Assembly: GCF_000012825.1 (NCBI RefSeq)
Contig: NC_009614.1
Coordinates: forward strand, 930,001 to 994,000
Reading direction: 5' to 3'
Origin: Phocaeicola vulgatus ATCC 8482
GTDB lineage: Bacteria; Bacteroidota; Bacteroidia; Bacteroidales; Bacteroidaceae
Length of the DNA: 64,000 nt
The notes under the pieces: generated by a model
Database searches by the model: none
Told to the model about the DNA's origin: nothing
Seen by the model: the letters and a program-made list of their open reading frames with translations, nothing else
Part shown: positions 17,703-26,167 of the stretch, piece by piece
How positions within the stretch are numbered: the first letter of the stretch is position 1
How the letters are laid out: each line of letters begins with the position of its first letter
Position numbers and translations under genes: made by a program

Positions 17703-17771
17703 TATTGTCTGTTAAGTATAAAAGGAGTTTTAAACTCATATATAGGATTCTTTTATACTTAACAGATAATA
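17703..17771. terminator. Long inverted repeat between convergent genes, probable bidirectional terminator
   Basis: CTGTTAAGTATAAAAG at 17709-17724 and CTTTTATACTTAACAG at 17750-17765 are perfect reverse complements. Pairing extends outward to 17703 and 17771 with a single G-T wobble. The loop contains a smaller palindrome, GAGTTT-T-AAACTC. It lies between the converging 3' ends of the cassette and traD, where a two-way terminator is expected. It could also mark the insertion junction. Confidence 0.55.
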
Positions 17772-17774
17772 TTT

Positions 17775-18440
17775 TCAGACCAGATTCCTCCAGTCAGTAA
17801 CATGTTTGCTTTCTTTCCTCTCTCTTTTCAAAGGCAACGCATTCCCCTCCTTATCCACATACTTCCCCATCAGTTCCTCAATCAGCTTCTTGTTCTCCAC
17901 CTGGGAGGAGAACAGTTCAAACATGTCCGTTTCCCGGATGGAATGCAGTGTCATGGCCGCCCTGTATGATTTGTTCTCGTCCGAGCCGGCACCATTCAGG
18001 TTAAGCAGCACGTCGCCTACATTGAGCAGGTCAGCAGGAGTAACCATCGGAGCAATGGCTTCCGTTTCGGGAGAGCGGCTGTCCAGTTCCTCCTGTTCTT
18101 CTTTCAGCATTCTCATCTCCTCCAAAGGCAGTTTGCATTCCACTTCATCTTCCGGAATATCCTTATCCGCTCCGATAAAATCACTTCCGGTTTCCAGTTG
18201 CTGGCTCATGTAAGGGGCGACGGTCTTCCCGGCATTCTCGTCCAGATAGACAAAGCGGGTAGCTCCCATCACATCCTGTGCATTTCCCGGTTCACCGTTG
18301 TCTTTTTCAGCTTGTGGTCGATTGCGGGGAGTATAAAGCAGATCACAGATTTTACCTATTCTCTCTTTTTGTTTCCATACCTTATATAACAGATAAGCGG
18401 TACAGCCGAACCGTATTGATAAATAAACTATTTCTTCCAT
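17775..18440 (-). CDS. traD: Conjugal transfer protein TraD-like (DUF4122)
   Basis: The 221-residue protein has an N-terminal membrane segment (VYLSIRFGCTAYLLYKVW) and a soluble domain with FVYLDE and DFIGADKDIPEDEVEC, features of the DUF4122 family. In related elements this gene lies after traB and before traE. Here its 3' end faces the foreign cassette instead of traE. Its ATG at 18440 overlaps the traB stop by 13 bases. The exact role in transfer is unknown. Confidence 0.75.
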   Translation of the reverse strand: MEEIVYLSIRFGCTAYLLYKVWKQKERIGKICDLLYTPRNRPQAEKDNGEPGNAQDVMGATRFVYLDENAGKTVAPYMSQQLETGSDFIGADKDIPEDEVECKLPLEEMRMLKEEQEELDSRSPETEAIAPMVTPADLLNVGDVLLNLNGAGSDENKSYRAAMTLHSIRETDMFELFSSQVENKKLIEELMGKYVDKEGNALPLKRERKESKHVTDWRNLV

Positions 18441-18877
18441 TCTATTGGCTTTTGAGTTGCTTCTTGATTATATATTTCATTGATGATATGCTGATACCTT
18501 TCCAGATGGTCTGACAGTACACTCCCTAAAAACATGGGGACAGACATTTCCGGTGCAATGACCGGCAATACTTTGGCAACAGTCCTGTACAATGTATCGT
18601 TAATATAGGTCTGCCTTCTTGCTCCCGACAGTTTCACTTTCAGAAACCGGCTCCGGTATTCATCTGAATCAGCCGCTCCATCCGGTGTTTTTTTTATTTG
18701 CTGTCTGGAAGAACCGCTTTTCTTCTCCTGTTTCTCCGGACAAGGTCCAGCCTGACTTTTTGTTTCCGGCTCCTCTTCCGGAGGAACCGTTCTTTCCAAA
18801 GCGGTCACATCTCCTGCCATCATGCGTTTCAATGCCTCCTCGTCCACTTGGTAATCCGTTCTTCTTTTGGTGGTCAT
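18428..18877 (-). CDS. traB: Conjugal transfer protein TraB-like (DUF3408)
   Basis: The 149-residue product has a disordered, charged N-terminal half (PPEEEPETKSQ and similar) and a helical C-terminal domain beginning near FLKVKLSGARRQTYINDTLY, as in DUF3408 proteins. These are found next to the ParA-like traA in Bacteroides elements, and a ParB- or ribbon-helix-helix-like partner role is plausible. It overlaps traD and lies 8 bases after traA. Confidence 0.78.
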   Translation of the reverse strand: MTTKRRTDYQVDEEALKRMMAGDVTALERTVPPEEEPETKSQAGPCPEKQEKKSGSSRQQIKKTPDGAADSDEYRSRFLKVKLSGARRQTYINDTLYRTVAKVLPVIAPEMSVPMFLGSVLSDHLERYQHIINEIYNQEATQKPIEWKK

Positions 18878-18885
18878 AATTGTTT

Positions 18886-19680
18886 TTATTGAAGTTTCAG
18901 TATGGTTTCTATTTCCGCTGCCAGCAGGTCCAAACTGCTTCCTTTCATTGCGGAGGAAGATGGAGGGAACAAAGTGCTGCGGAACAGAGGCCCTTTCATT
19001 CCGGAGTCTTTTTTGTAACGTTCTGCACTGGGAATGACGGTTTCCAGTACCGGCAATTTCAGCGAACGGAAAATTTCAGTATAGCCGTTATACAGGTCTT
19101 TGGAAACACGTTTGTCCATCCGGTTCCAGAACATATGGATACCACGCAAGGGTACATCCTTATGCCGGTGCATGTATTCCCGGATGGCAAGGACAAAAGA
19201 CATACTGCTCCGCATTGCCATTCTTTCCTGCGTGATGGGGGTGAATACATAATCCATATTGATTACGGACTGGAATACACCGGGCACATTTACGGTACCC
19301 GGAAGGTCAAAAAGGACAAGGTCATAATCCAGCTCCGACTTTTCAAGAAAGCGTCCGGCTGTTTCCCGGGCTTCTTCCGGAGTGGAGTTCAGGATGCTGT
19401 AGGCTTTCCTGCCGCTTGCTCCGAACTGTTCCACCAGCTGGTTTTGCAGATGCACGTTCTTTTCAATGTTTCCCACTTCCCAGTTCCGCATGGTACTGAT
19501 GCTGTGCTGTGGATAATCACAATCCACCACCAGTACGTTATACCCCTTCAGGTAATGGAAGTAACTGGCGAGCAATACCGTGAACGTGGATTTTCCCACA
19601 CCGCCTTTCTGGTTGCTCAAAGCGACAAATAAAGGTTCTTTCTTCATAGGCTTGAATTTAGAGTGTATAATTTGTTTCAT
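18886..19680 (-). CDS. traA: TraA, ParA-family ATPase
   Basis: The 264-residue protein has a deviant Walker A motif, QKGGVGKST, near residue 25, and the VVDCDYPQHS and LVLFDLPG segments of ParA/MinD ATPases. In CTnDOT-like elements it heads the tra region. The ATG at 19680 gives 11 extra residues before MKKEPLFVALSNQKGG (ATG 19647), and either start is possible. Upstream lies a leader of about 350 bases rich in GCAAT/ATTGC motifs, then a -7 box and repeat array B. A partition-like or transfer-complex positioning role is likely. Confidence 0.88.
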   Translation of the reverse strand: MKQIIHSKFKPMKKEPLFVALSNQKGGVGKSTFTVLLASYFHYLKGYNVLVVDCDYPQHSISTMRNWEVGNIEKNVHLQNQLVEQFGASGRKAYSILNSTPEEARETAGRFLEKSELDYDLVLFDLPGTVNVPGVFQSVINMDYVFTPITQERMAMRSSMSFVLAIREYMHRHKDVPLRGIHMFWNRMDKRVSKDLYNGYTEIFRSLKLPVLETVIPSAERYKKDSGMKGPLFRSTLFPPSSSAMKGSSLDLLAAEIETILKLQ

Positions 19681-19710
19681 ATCTGTCCGGATTTTTTCGT
19701 TTCATCATAC

Positions 19711-19988
19711 GGCAATGCATCCGTTGGTATATGGCAATGACGCATTGTTTGCCGGTTTGCATGAATACATTGCATACCATATTGCACCAGTGTAATACCG
19801 GTTGCCGATGGGCATTGCCATATAAGGTGCATTGCATTCATGCAATATGGGGTTCAATGTATCCCATACTGCATTGCACGGATGCAATGTATTCCGTCAT
19901 GCAGGATTGTCGTGTAGCATATATGGCATTGCACATATATGGATGATGCCGCATTCACATCATGCACCACCTGTGGCAGGCAAGCAAT
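19711..19988. repeat. Cluster of about twelve GCAAT/ATTGC motifs
   Basis: GCAAT or its complement ATTGC, often within GCATTGCA or TGCAATG, occurs about twelve times in 280 bases (for example near 19712, 19734, 19769, 19812, 19830, 19841, 19871, 19883, 19926 and 19983). Chance predicts less than one on both strands. It sits in the leader of the ParA-like traA. It might be a centromere-like or operator region. No coding potential is evident. Confidence 0.6.
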
Positions 19989-20034
19989 ACCCCTTACAGG
20001 ACAATGTTTCAATGTATGCCCTCATGCACTGTGC

Positions 20035-20042
20035 CAAAAGTA
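20035..20042 (-). promoter_or_regulatory. Probable -7 box of the traA operon
   Basis: The minus strand reads TACTTTTG, a TAnnTTTG match. It lies 38 bases from the proximal end of repeat array B, nearly the same spacing as in front of the DUF3945 operon. Transcription would start near 20028, about 350 bases before traA. Confidence 0.45.
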
Positions 20043-20079
20043 GCGGCTATTTTTGAAACTTCCACCAACATTTCCCCTA

Positions 20080-20119
20080 CCTGACATCAGATGTCATCAG
20101 ATGTCATCAAATGTCATAT
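20080..20119. repeat. Array B: four 10-bp repeats upstream of the traA promoter
   Basis: The units read CCTGACATCA, GATGTCATCA, GATGTCATCA and AATGTCATAT, in the same orientation relative to traA as array A to traE. It also lies just upstream of the divergent mob promoter, so it could act on both operons. Confidence 0.75.
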
Positions 20120-20128
20120 CAAGCGCTG

Positions 20129-20159
20129 TTTACCAATCGGTTATCACTGTCTAATTTTG
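20129..20159 (+). promoter_or_regulatory. Probable promoter of the mob operon
   Basis: TAATTTTG at 20152-20159 matches TAnnTTTG, with a TTTA -33-like element about 20 bases upstream. It points to mobA, and the transcript would include the oriT-like stems in its leader. Confidence 0.45.
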
Positions 20160-20250
20160 CAAAATCGGAATCAGACGATGGAAAAGAACTGACTTCGTCG
20201 AACCACAGCGTTCCGTGAACGTCGCACAGCAATCCGACGAAGGAGGATTC

Positions 20251-20366
20251 TCTGTTCAAGCGAACAGAGCAAGTTGTGTCCTTGTCCGACAAAAAGTCTT
20301 TTGTCCGACAAGAACCAACTTGCCCGCCCAGAGGGGCGGGGGAATCCGCTCCAAAGTCGCGGATTC
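20251..20366. other. Candidate origin of transfer (oriT)
   Basis: Several inverted repeats are packed directly upstream of mobA. They are TCTGTTC/GAACAGA (20251-20268), GCAAGTTG/CAACTTGC (20269-20276 and 20316-20323), CTTGTC/GACAAG around a repeated TGTCCGAC (20281-20312), CCCGCCC/GGGCGGG (20323-20340) and GAATCCGC/GCGGATTC (20342-20366). Dense hairpins next to the relaxase genes are typical of oriT. The nick site cannot be named from sequence alone. Confidence 0.6.
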
Positions 20367-20404
20367 TGGAAGAGAAAAAAGTACAAACCAAAAATCTCAT
20401 GTGT

Positions 20405-20827
20405 ATGGAGAAAACAACAGGGACAAGGACGGGCAGAAAGCCTAAAAATGATCCGGCGGACCACAAGTACAGTTTCCGCCTGAACGCCGAGGAGAACACA
20501 AGATTTGAAAAGTTGCTGGCGGATTCAGGAGCCGGCAACCTCACGCTGTTCATCAAGAAATCCATCTTCTCGGGACAGATAAAGGTCGTGAAAATAGACA
20601 AGGCGACGATGGACTATTACATCAGGCTGACAGAATTCCACAAACAGTTCCAGGCTGTCGGCAACAACTACAACCAGGTCGTCCGTGCCTTGAAGAACAA
20701 TTTCGGGGAGAAACGGGCGATGGCATTGCTCTATAAGTTGGAAAGATTGAGTCTTGAGCTGATGCTCATCTGCAAAAAGGTCATGGCGCTAACCCAGGAA
20801 TACGAGCGGAAATGGTTGCAAAAATAA
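20405..20827 (+). CDS. mobA: MobA, relaxosome accessory protein
   Basis: From the ATG at 20405 the 140-residue protein has a ribbon-helix-helix-like start (KYSFRLNAEENTRFEKLLAD) and a helical C-terminus, as in MobA/MobC-type relaxosome proteins that bind oriT and help the relaxase. An ATG six bases earlier (20399) is in frame. The frame is open back to 20276, but that part overlaps the oriT-like stems. It overlaps mobB by 16 bases. Confidence 0.85.
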   Translation: MEKTTGTRTGRKPKNDPADHKYSFRLNAEENTRFEKLLADSGAGNLTLFIKKSIFSGQIKVVKIDKATMDYYIRLTEFHKQFQAVGNNYNQVVRALKNNFGEKRAMALLYKLERLSLELMLICKKVMALTQEYERKWLQK

Positions 20828-22059
20828 GCCATGGCATGAGTCTTTACGGAGCGCTTGCTTATAACTACGAGAAGGTAGCGGCTGGTACGGCTGAGATTCT
20901 TTCCGGTAACCGTATGATTTCCGACCGGCTCGGATTGCCAAGCGAGGACATGCGCTTGGCATTGCTCTCTTTTGAGAATTACCTGCTGGCAAACCGCAAT
21001 ACGGAGAAGCCCGTCCTGCACATTTCCCTTTCCCCAGCACCGGAAGACCGGCTGACCGACGGGCGGCTGGCAGAACTGGCGGAACGTTATATGCAGAAGA
21101 TGGGGTATGGGAATCAGCCTTACATCACCTACAAACATGCCGATACACACAATACCCATATCCATATTGTCAGTGTCTGTGTGGATGAACAGGGGAAAAA
21201 GATCAGCGATGCCTACGAGCATCGGCGTTCCATGACCGCCTGTCGGGAGCTGGAAGTGGATTTCGGTCTGCGAAACGGAGCGGATGCGGAAAAGCGGAAT
21301 CCAAAAGCGGAACTAAGAAAGGTGGACGCTTCCTTGGGAGATGTCCGCCATCAGGTAGGTAATACCCTTAAAGCCGTATTGGAAAGCTACCGTTTCCAAA
21401 CCTTCGGGGAATACAATGCGCTGCTTTCCACGCTCAACATCGAGGCGAAACAGGTCAGGGGAGAATACAACGGTACCCCATATACCAGTATTGTATATTC
21501 GGTCACGGATGATACCGGCAAGGTTGTCAGCCCACCGTTCAAAAGTTCCCGATTTGGGAAACGCTTCGGAAATGAACAGTTGGAAAAGCGGATGCTGATA
21601 AATCTGAAAGCTCTCAAAGATGGGAAATGGGCCCCCTCCATACAGGCGGACATCGTTCGTGCCTTGCGGCAGGCGGATTCACAGAAACGGTTTGTGGAAC
21701 TGCTCGGGCAAAGGCGTATTGATGTGGTTTTCCGCAAGAATGAGCGGGGACGTATCTATGGTGTCACCTTTATTGATCACAACCATCGGGAGGTGTTCAA
21801 CGGCTCACGCATGGGCAAGGTGTTTTCTGCCAATGTGTTCAACGACTATTTCAAATGGTTGGAAAACATACCCGAAAAGGAACGGGGCGGACATTCCGCT
21901 ACAGAACTTTGGCAGCATCACCGTCACGAATCCTCTAGCACGCTCGAACTGGCGGCAGGCATTTTTTCCTTGGAAACCAATCCGCGGGATTACGAGGAGG
22001 AAGCCTTTGCACGCCGCATGAAGAAAAAAAAGAAGACCGGACGCAAGCGTGGCATTTAG
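20812..22059 (+). CDS. mobB: MobB relaxase
   Basis: The 415-residue protein is a conjugative relaxase. HADTHNTHIHIV (109-120) is the HUH metal-binding motif, and tyrosines in ALAYNYEKV (near 17-19) are candidate nicking residues. It should nick oriT, stay bound to the 5' end and be carried to the recipient. The C-terminus is strongly basic (MKKKKKTGRKRGI). It begins inside mobA and is followed by the coupling-protein gene after 36 bases, the standard mobABC order in this group. Confidence 0.92.
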   Translation: MVAKISHGMSLYGALAYNYEKVAAGTAEILSGNRMISDRLGLPSEDMRLALLSFENYLLANRNTEKPVLHISLSPAPEDRLTDGRLAELAERYMQKMGYGNQPYITYKHADTHNTHIHIVSVCVDEQGKKISDAYEHRRSMTACRELEVDFGLRNGADAEKRNPKAELRKVDASLGDVRHQVGNTLKAVLESYRFQTFGEYNALLSTLNIEAKQVRGEYNGTPYTSIVYSVTDDTGKVVSPPFKSSRFGKRFGNEQLEKRMLINLKALKDGKWAPSIQADIVRALRQADSQKRFVELLGQRRIDVVFRKNERGRIYGVTFIDHNHREVFNGSRMGKVFSANVFNDYFKWLENIPEKERGGHSATELWQHHRHESSSTLELAAGIFSLETNPRDYEEEAFARRMKKKKKTGRKRGI

Positions 22060-22095
22060 ACAAAACAAGTATCAACCCATTTATATACAATTCTT

Positions 22096-24132
22096 ATGCA
22101 GCAGGAAGATGATTTGAGGGCTCTCGCTAAGATAATGGAATTCGGCAGGGCCGTGAGTATTTTTCTTTTGGTGGTACACGTCTATGTGTACTGCTATCCG
22201 AGTATCACCGCATGGCACCTGAACCTTGAGGTGATAGACCGGATTCTGGTAAACTTCAACAACACGACCGGAATTTTCAACTGTATTCTCTGGAGCAAAC
22301 TGTTGGCAGTGCTTCTGTTGGCCGTTTCCTGCCTGGGTACGCATGGGGTCAAAGGTGAAAAAATAACCTGGCCTAAAATTTATGCGGTGTTGGTGGCAGG
22401 ATGCGCATTGTTTTTTCTGAACTGGTGGCTTCTTAAACTGCCATTGCCACACATGGCAAATACCGCATTCTATATTTTTACTCTTACGGCAGGCTATCTC
22501 GCCCTGTTGATGTCGGGATTATGGATGAGCCGCCTTTACAGGCACAACCTCATGGAAGATGTGTTCAATATGGAAAATGAGAGTTTCATGCAGGAAACCC
22601 GACTGATGGAGAATGAATATTCGGTAAACCTCCCGACGAGATTCTATTATAAAAAACGCTGGAATAACGGATTTGTCAATATTGTCAATATTTTCCGTGC
22701 CTGCATGGTTATCGGGACACCGGGCAGCGGCAAATCCTATGCGATAGTCAACAGTTACATACGCCAGCTTATAGCCAAAGGCTTTGCGATTTACATCTAT
22801 GATTACAAGTTTGATGACCTGTCCACCATCGCCTATAATTCTTTGTTGAAGAATATGGACAAGTACGAGGTAAAGCCCCGGTTCTATGTCATCAATTTCG
22901 ACGATCCGCGCAGGTCTCACCGGTGCAATCCCATTAATCCGGAATTCATGACGGACATTTCCGATGCGTACGAGGCAAGCTATACGATAATGCTCAACCT
23001 CAATCGCACCTGGATCGAAAAGCAGGGGGACTTCTTCGTGGAGTCTCCTATCATTCTGCTTGCGGCAATAATCTGGTATTTAAAGATTTACAAAAACGGT
23101 ATTTACTGTACGTTTCCCCATGCGGTAGAACTGCTCAACAAACCCTACTCAGACCTGTTCACCATTCTGACCTCTTATCCGGAGCTGGAAAACTATCTTT
23201 CTCCCTTCATGGACGCATGGAAGGGAAATGCCCAGGACCAGCTCCAAGGCCAGATAGCCTCGGCTAAAATACCCCTTACGCGCATGATCTCCCCACAACT
23301 CTACTGGGTGATGACCGGTAATGATTTTTCATTGGATATCAACAATCCGAAAGAGCCCAAACTGCTCTGCGTGGGCAACAATCCGGACAGGCAGAACATT
23401 TATTCGGCAGCGCTCGGATTATATAATTCCCGTATCGTCAAGCTTATCAACAAGAAAAAACAGCTTAAATGCGCCGTTATCATTGACGAGCTTCCCACCA
23501 TCTATTTCCGTGGGCTTGACAACCTGATCGCGACGGCGAGAAGCAACAAGGTGGGTGTGCTTCTGGGTTTTCAGGATTTCAGTCAATTGACACGTGACTA
23601 CGGAGAAAAAGAATCCAAGGTCATCCAGAACACGGTGGGGAATATTTTCAGCGGACAGGTGGTCGGTGAAACCGCAAAAACGCTTTCAGAGCGCTTCGGC
23701 AAGGTGCTTCAGCAACGTCAGTCCGTATCCATCAACCGTCAGGACGTATCCACCTCCATCAACACACAGCTAGACTCGCTCATTCCCGCATCAAAGATCG
23801 CCAACCTCTCACAAGGCACGTTTGTCGGGGCTGTGGCGGATAATTTTGATGAGAGGATAGAGCAAAAAATATTTCATGCCGAAATTGTCGTGGACCATAC
23901 CAAGATCAGCGCAGAAGAAAAGGCTTATCAGAAAATCCCGGTCATCAACGACTTCAAGGACAGGAACGGTAACGACATCATGATGCAACAGATACAACGC
24001 AATTACGACCAGATCAAGGCGGATGCGCAGGCTATTATCAATGAGGAGATGCGGCGTATCAAAAATGACCCTGAACTCCGTAAACGACTAGGTCTGGAAG
24101 ATGAAAAAGGAAAGGACCCCGACAAATCATGA
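22096..24132 (+). CDS. mobC: MobC, type IV coupling protein (TraG/VirD4-like)
   Basis: The 678-residue protein has about four N-terminal membrane segments (within residues 18-145) and a cytoplasmic ATPase with Walker A GTPGSGKS (207-214) and a Walker B-like segment CAVIIDELPTIYF. Coupling proteins bring the relaxase-DNA complex to the TraG/TraJ channel. A weak hairpin (GGGGTAATT near 24140) follows the stop. It is full-length and shows no damage. Confidence 0.92.
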   Translation: MQQEDDLRALAKIMEFGRAVSIFLLVVHVYVYCYPSITAWHLNLEVIDRILVNFNNTTGIFNCILWSKLLAVLLLAVSCLGTHGVKGEKITWPKIYAVLVAGCALFFLNWWLLKLPLPHMANTAFYIFTLTAGYLALLMSGLWMSRLYRHNLMEDVFNMENESFMQETRLMENEYSVNLPTRFYYKKRWNNGFVNIVNIFRACMVIGTPGSGKSYAIVNSYIRQLIAKGFAIYIYDYKFDDLSTIAYNSLLKNMDKYEVKPRFYVINFDDPRRSHRCNPINPEFMTDISDAYEASYTIMLNLNRTWIEKQGDFFVESPIILLAAIIWYLKIYKNGIYCTFPHAVELLNKPYSDLFTILTSYPELENYLSPFMDAWKGNAQDQLQGQIASAKIPLTRMISPQLYWVMTGNDFSLDINNPKEPKLLCVGNNPDRQNIYSAALGLYNSRIVKLINKKKQLKCAVIIDELPTIYFRGLDNLIATARSNKVGVLLGFQDFSQLTRDYGEKESKVIQNTVGNIFSGQVVGETAKTLSERFGKVLQQRQSVSINRQDVSTSINTQLDSLIPASKIANLSQGTFVGAVADNFDERIEQKIFHAEIVVDHTKISAEEKAYQKIPVINDFKDRNGNDIMMQQIQRNYDQIKADAQAIINEEMRRIKNDPELRKRLGLEDEKGKDPDKS

Positions 24133-24194
24133 CAAGTGGAGGGGTAATTGAAGAAATTATACCCCGACTGATCGGATTATTGAAAAAGATGCCG

Positions 24195-24431
24195 TATATT
24201 TGAAACTTGAAATAGAGAAATAAGGCCGGTCTCGACAATTGGGACCGCCATTATTATACATAAGTCGCAAGACGTCTCGAACAGGAATCTGACAAATTCA
24301 AAAACACAGAGGCTATTGCGTGAGGCTTATGCTATACCTTATAGCATGAGCCCATGCGGGTTTCTGTGTTGGGCTTTGTCAGAGCCTCTGTTCGAAATAA
24401 GCATGGGTTTCATGCTTTTTTAACAAGAGGT
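24195..24431 (+). promoter_or_regulatory. Structured leader with alternative hairpins upstream of the RibD-like gene
   Basis: TATATTTG at 24195-24202 can serve as a -7 box. The leader then holds GGCTTATGCTATA/TATAGCATGAGCC (about 24323-24352), a strong stem. AACACAGA (24303-24310) can pair with TCTGTGTT (24363-24370), while ACAGAGGCT (24306-24314) can pair with AGCCTCTGT (24383-24391). The two pairings share bases and exclude each other, as in attenuators. A short ORF overlaps the 3' part. Confidence 0.5.
24346..24423 (+). CDS. Possible 25-residue leader peptide
   Basis: An ATG at 24346 opens a frame of 25 codons (begins MSPCGFLCWALSE) ending in TAA 8 bases before the next ATG. It overlaps both alternative stems, so its translation could choose between them, as for leader peptides in attenuation. 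There is no independent evidence that it is translated. Confidence 0.3.
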   Translation: MSPCGFLCWALSEPLFEISMGFMLF

Positions 24432-24848
24432 ATGGCAAAAATTCAAGTTATCATGGCACTCACTTTGGACGGGTTCCTTCCGCATGAAGACGAGATGCTT
24501 ATGCGATGGGTGAGGGAAAACAAACGGTATGGTTTCCCACGCTGGCAGCGACAGGCCACATTCCACATCTACCCCCATTACGGTTTGATGGACTTGCTGA
24601 ATGTAAAGGAAAAGCATGACAAGGATTGTATTTATCTGGCAGGAGTGGGAGATGGAGGAAGTGCGGAATATGCCGATGGACTTTTTCGGTATAATCTGGT
24701 GGATGAGACAGTACTTTTTCTGCTGCCTCTTTCTTATGGTGGTGGAATCCCCTTGACGGGAGAATTCCGGTCTGCCCGCTGGAAACTTCTTGGCTGCAAA
24801 ACTTTCTCCAACGGAATCTGCCGGCTTATGTATAAACGAAACGGATGA
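24432..24848 (+). CDS. RibD C-terminal/dihydrofolate reductase-like protein
   Basis: The 138-residue product starts MAKIQVIMALTLDGFLPHED and ends with LSYGGGIPLTGEF and WKLLGCKTFSNGICRLMY, both typical of the RibD C-terminal/DHFR-like fold. The family reduces pteridine or flavin precursors with NADPH, but this copy is short and its substrate is unknown. Such genes often sit next to rteB in Bacteroides elements. It converges on rteB, whose stop lies 6 bases away on the other strand. The ATG at 24432 is preferred over an upstream in-frame extension through the leader. Confidence 0.7.
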   Translation: MAKIQVIMALTLDGFLPHEDEMLMRWVRENKRYGFPRWQRQATFHIYPHYGLMDLLNVKEKHDKDCIYLAGVGDGGSAEYADGLFRYNLVDETVLFLLPLSYGGGIPLTGEFRSARWKLLGCKTFSNGICRLMYKRNG

Positions 24849-24853
24849 AGATG

Positions 24854-26167
24854 CTATCTCAACCCATACCTTTCCATTTTCTTGTATAGCGTCGGACGGC
24901 TCATCCCCAACATTCTCGCCACACGACTGATCTTACCTCCACATTCTTCCAGAATCTTCCTTATTAGTTCTTTCTCTTCTGCTTCTTCCATCAAGCCTTT
25001 TTTACATTTTTCGCCTGTCCTACAGATGGTCGCATTAAGATTCAGATCTTTATGGGTTAACAATGGAGATACCGCCAACAGGACAGCACGTCTTATCCGG
25101 TTGTCAAGTTCACGCACATTGCCCGGCCATGAGTGGGAAAGCATGGAGATTTTGGCTTGTTCGGTAAAACCGGAGGTCTCCACACGTATCTCTTCTGAAT
25201 GTTGCTCACGAAAGAAGTCAGCCAGTGGCAATATATCTTCCGGGCATTCGGAGAGAGAGGGCTGGCGTATCTCAAACTCGGCGAGACGGTAGTACAGATC
25301 CTCCCGGAAACGTCCCTCCCGTATGGCACGCTCCATATCCTCGTTGGTGGCCGACAATATCCGTACATCGGCTTCAAGTTCTTTGCGGCTGCCCACTGGA
25401 CAATACACTCTTTCCTGTAATACCCTGAGCAGCAGTGTCTGCATTTCGGGAGGCATGTTTCCGATCTCGTCAAGGAAGAGCGTACCGCCCTTGGCCGTCT
25501 CAAAATAGCCGGCAGTATCCTTTTTCGCATCGGTAAATGCCCCCTGCACGTGACCGAAGAACTCAGATGCGGCAAGTTCCCCCCGGATACAACCACAGTT
25601 CACCGCCACAAAAGGCTTGTCCTTACGCCCGCTATGCTGTTGGATCAGCTGTGCGACAGATTCTTTTCCGCTACCGTTCGGTCCAAGGATCATGACGGAA
25701 CAATTCAAAGGAGCCACACGACAAGCTATCCGCTCGGTCTCCCGGACCGCCCCGCTAAGCCTTTTCATTAATGATTTCTTCGGGGGAACGGAAACTGGCA
25801 GACCGATCAATCCCCGTAACAGTTCCATCAGTAACTCCTCGTGGACAGGCTTGGGCAAGTAGTCCTTTGCGCCCAATTTGACGGCACGCACCGCATCTGC
25901 AATGGAGGCATGTTCGGTCATCACCACAAAAGGGATATGTAACCCTTGGGAGATGCTCCATTCCAGTAAACTGATGCCATCCCCTTCGGGAAGGCGGACA
26001 TCCGTCAGTACCAGCGCCACGTTATTCCCCTTGATTTTCCGGCGTGCCGAAGGCTCATCTATGGCCGTCAATACCCTGTAACCGGCTTTCTGTAGCCATC
26101 TCTCAAGAATATCGCAAAGAATCAGGTTGTCCTCCACGATCAATAAAGTCTTTTTCATCCCCGTCAT
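24854..26167 (-). CDS. rteB: RteB, NtrC-type response regulator
   Basis: The 437-residue protein has a receiver domain (phospho-acceptor Asp near 56 in VLTDVRLP), a sigma-54-type AAA domain (LGPNGSGKES, GAFTDAKK, GTLFLDEIG) and a Fis-type helix-turn-helix (ISRVARMLGMSRPTLYKKM). RteB of CTnDOT activates rteC and thereby transfer functions. The Walker A has LGPNGSGKE where GESGTGKE is usual. The gene starts within the 3' end of rteA (26167, or 26158 at MKKT), so the two are coupled. No tetQ gene is seen upstream, unlike in CTnDOT. Confidence 0.9.
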   Translation of the reverse strand: MTGMKKTLLIVEDNLILCDILERWLQKAGYRVLTAIDEPSARRKIKGNNVALVLTDVRLPEGDGISLLEWSISQGLHIPFVVMTEHASIADAVRAVKLGAKDYLPKPVHEELLMELLRGLIGLPVSVPPKKSLMKRLSGAVRETERIACRVAPLNCSVMILGPNGSGKESVAQLIQQHSGRKDKPFVAVNCGCIRGELAASEFFGHVQGAFTDAKKDTAGYFETAKGGTLFLDEIGNMPPEMQTLLLRVLQERVYCPVGSRKELEADVRILSATNEDMERAIREGRFREDLYYRLAEFEIRQPSLSECPEDILPLADFFREQHSEEIRVETSGFTEQAKISMLSHSWPGNVRELDNRIRRAVLLAVSPLLTHKDLNLNATICRTGEKCKKGLMEEAEEKELIRKILEECGGKISRVARMLGMSRPTLYKKMERYGLR

